Assembly: GCA_038042195.1 (NCBI GenBank)
Contig: JBBTET010000012.1
Span: 124,001 to 188,000 of the forward strand
DNA from: JACRIM01 sp038042195
Lineage (GTDB): Bacteria; Planctomycetota; Phycisphaerae; UBA1845; UTPLA1
DNA: 64,000 nucleotides
Reading direction: 5' to 3'
In this document: in pieces, positions 62,585 through 64,000 of the stretch
Layout of the letters: every line of letters starts with the position of its first letter
Position numbering within the stretch: the first letter of the stretch is position 1
Notes under the pieces: model-generated
Databases searched by the model: none
Seen by the model: the letters and a program-made list of their open reading frames with translations, nothing else
Told to the model about the DNA's origin: nothing
Translations under genes and position numbers: made by a program

Positions 62585-64000
62585 TTACTTGTCTTCCTCG
62601 CGAATCCCCATCCCCCGGCGATCCGGGTCGGCCGGGCGCTTGGGTGGGTTGTACGGGTGTTCGCGGATTTCCGTCAGCATGTGCTCGATGGCGTAATCAA
62701 GCTGCGGATCGCCGCCGCCCGCCATCTTCGCGGGGTCGTCCACGACCTGCACGTCGGGATCGACGCCGTGGCCCTCGATGCCCCAGGTGCCATCCATGTC
62801 GTAATACCCAAACGTGGGCACCGTCGTCGCGCCGCCGTCAATCAGTGCTGGATTGCCGCTGATGCCGACGAGGCCGCCCCACGTCCTCATGCCGATCAAC
62901 TTGCCGAGCTTCGCCCGTCGGAAGTATGCCGGGAATGCATCGCCGCCCGAACCGGCCAGCCCGTTAATCAACATGCACTTCGGCCCCTGATGTGAATCCG
63001 GCGGCCAGGGCCAGTCATTGCCGTCGCGTCGCGCCCAGTAGTTCGTCGCTGGGCGATTGAGCAACTCGATGAATCGCGTCGGGATCTGGCCGCCGCCATT
63101 CCAACGTTCGTCGACGATGAGGGCCTGCTTGTCGAGTTGACCGTAGAACTGGCGGACGAGTTCATTCTGACCCTCGACGCCCGTGTTCGGCACATAGACA
63201 TAGCCGACCTTGCCGCCGGTCTTGTCCTCGACATACTTTCGGTTGTGCTCGACCCAGTCGCGGTAGCGGATGCTGCTCTCGTCGGAAATCAATTCCACCA
63301 ACACATCGCGTGCATCATTGTCCAGCTTCGCATTCGCGCTCACCGTCAGCGTCACCGTCTTGCCGCCCATGCCCGTGAAGGCCGCCCACACCTCCTTCGT
63401 CGTGTCCACCGGCACACGATTCACCGCGAGCAGATAGTCCCCGACCTTCACATCCACGCCCGGCTGCGACAACGGCCCGCGCGCATCGGCATCCCAGGCT
63501 GCGCCCTGTCGAATGCGGACGATGCGATAGGCACCCTCCTTTAACTCGAAATCCGCCGCGGGCATGCCGAAGCCGCTCTGCGGAGGCGTCTCCACGTCGC
63601 CGCCGTTGTAATAGGTGTGCCCGATGTTCAACTCCGAGATCATCTCGGCAATCACAAAACTCACGTCCTCACGGCTGCCACAGTCTTCCAGCATTTCGGA
63701 GTAACGATTGCGGATGCCGGGCCAGTCGACGCCGTGCATGTTCTTGACGTAGAAGTAATCGCGCTGGAGCCGCCAGACCTCGACGAAGAGCTGTCGCCAC
63801 TCCGTTTTCGGGTCGATCACGACCTTCATCGAATCGAGCGAAATCGTTTTCTCCATCTTCTGATCAGCCGCCGCATCGACGATGGCCATCTTGTCGTCTT
63901 TTTTCACGGCGATCTTCTTGCCGTCGGCGGAGATGACGAAGGAACCCATGCCGGCAAGGACCGTCTTCTCCTCGCGCTTGTCGTCAGAGAGGTCCATGAT
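62585..64000 (-). CDS. tricorn-type S41 protease, C-terminal part cut by the right edge
   Basis: The visible 470 residues are the end of a tricorn-protease homologue. The end of a beta-propeller (DGKKIAVKKDDKMAIVD) leads into the C1 domain (WRLQRDYFYVKNMHGVDW). The SH-like position is IGHTYYNGG, a PDZ follows (GPLSQPGVDVKVGDYLLAVN), and the catalytic core has VDERWNGGGQIP, NGLAGSGGDAFPAYF with the nucleophile Ser, and MRTWGGLVG. Such enzymes digest peptides, and the full protein usually exceeds 1000 residues. The frame is open beyond 64000, so N-terminal propellers and any signal peptide are not visible. Confidence 0.9.
   Translation of the reverse strand: MMDLSDDKREEKTVLAGMGSFVISADGKKIAVKKDDKMAIVDAAADQKMEKTISLDSMKVVIDPKTEWRQLFVEVWRLQRDYFYVKNMHGVDWPGIRNRYSEMLEDCGSREDVSFVIAEMISELNIGHTYYNGGDVETPPQSGFGMPAADFELKEGAYRIVRIRQGAAWDADARGPLSQPGVDVKVGDYLLAVNRVPVDTTKEVWAAFTGMGGKTVTLTVSANAKLDNDARDVLVELISDESSIRYRDWVEHNRKYVEDKTGGKVGYVYVPNTGVEGQNELVRQFYGQLDKQALIVDERWNGGGQIPTRFIELLNRPATNYWARRDGNDWPWPPDSHQGPKCMLINGLAGSGGDAFPAYFRRAKLGKLIGMRTWGGLVGISGNPALIDGGATTVPTFGYYDMDGTWGIEGHGVDPDVQVVDDPAKMAGGGDPQLDYAIEHMLTEIREHPYNPPKRPADPDRRGMGIREEDK

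Overview
The window reads as GC-rich chromosomal DNA from a planctomycete, most likely of the Phycisphaerae or a close relative. The evidence is the style of the gene content. Many secreted proteins carry dockerin-like or thrombospondin type-3 (calcium-binding) C-termini. Seven-bladed FG-GAP propellers and a giant right-handed beta-helix protein are present. One response regulator is fused to an excisionase-type HTH. Two membrane proteins carry the C-x2-C-x-Y-x-L-x-G-N-x-SG-x-CPECG zinc ribbon that I associate with Phycisphaerae. No 16S rRNA or tRNA gene is present to confirm this, and I found no phage, insertion sequence or CRISPR array.

Layout. 1-6.4 kb: two tandem FG-GAP propeller exoproteins, a Spy-like secreted protein and a thrombospondin-3 protein. 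7-14.5 kb: one 2506-codon beta-helix frame that is really two paralogous exoprotein genes joined in frame. 14.5-20.4 kb: mnmG, then a signalling cluster (HTH-receiver protein, HDOD-histidine kinase, receiver-like protein without its aspartate). 20.4-24.8 kb (minus strand): DUF1569 protein, membrane protein, nitroreductase, a frameshifted ankyrin protein, and a ThiS/MoaD-like protein overlapping a BNR-propeller gene. 24.9-30.9 kb (minus): a complete RND metal-type efflux operon (TolC, adaptor, pump). 31-42.9 kb: secreted matrixin-type protease, DUF819 permease, manA diverging from a GT-C-like membrane protein, the recO-ybeY-pgpH housekeeping group and a SAM hydrolase. 43-51.9 kb: zinc-ribbon membrane proteins, two tandem M1 metallopeptidases with dockerins, a DUF1028 lipoprotein and an Rhs remnant. 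52-64 kb (minus): CYTH protein, beta-helix protein, a DUF5989/SxtJ/carbamoyltransferase cassette, uvrA, a small lipoprotein, a thrombospondin-3/dockerin exoprotein and the 3' part of a tricorn-type protease.

The unifying theme is the cell surface. At least nine large exoproteins end in one of two alternative C-terminal modules: a dockerin-like EF-hand pair, or a thrombospondin-3 stretch followed by a Cys-Gly motif, a hydrophobic segment and an Arg-rich tail. The second module occurs four times and looks like a protein-sorting signal of the MYXO-CTERM/PEP-CTERM kind; I cannot match it to a named family. Other points worth following are the fused beta-helix gene with an intact internal translation start, the ThiS/MoaD-like protein with a free diglycine end paired with a propeller, and the carbamoyltransferase cassette followed by a beta-helix exoprotein.
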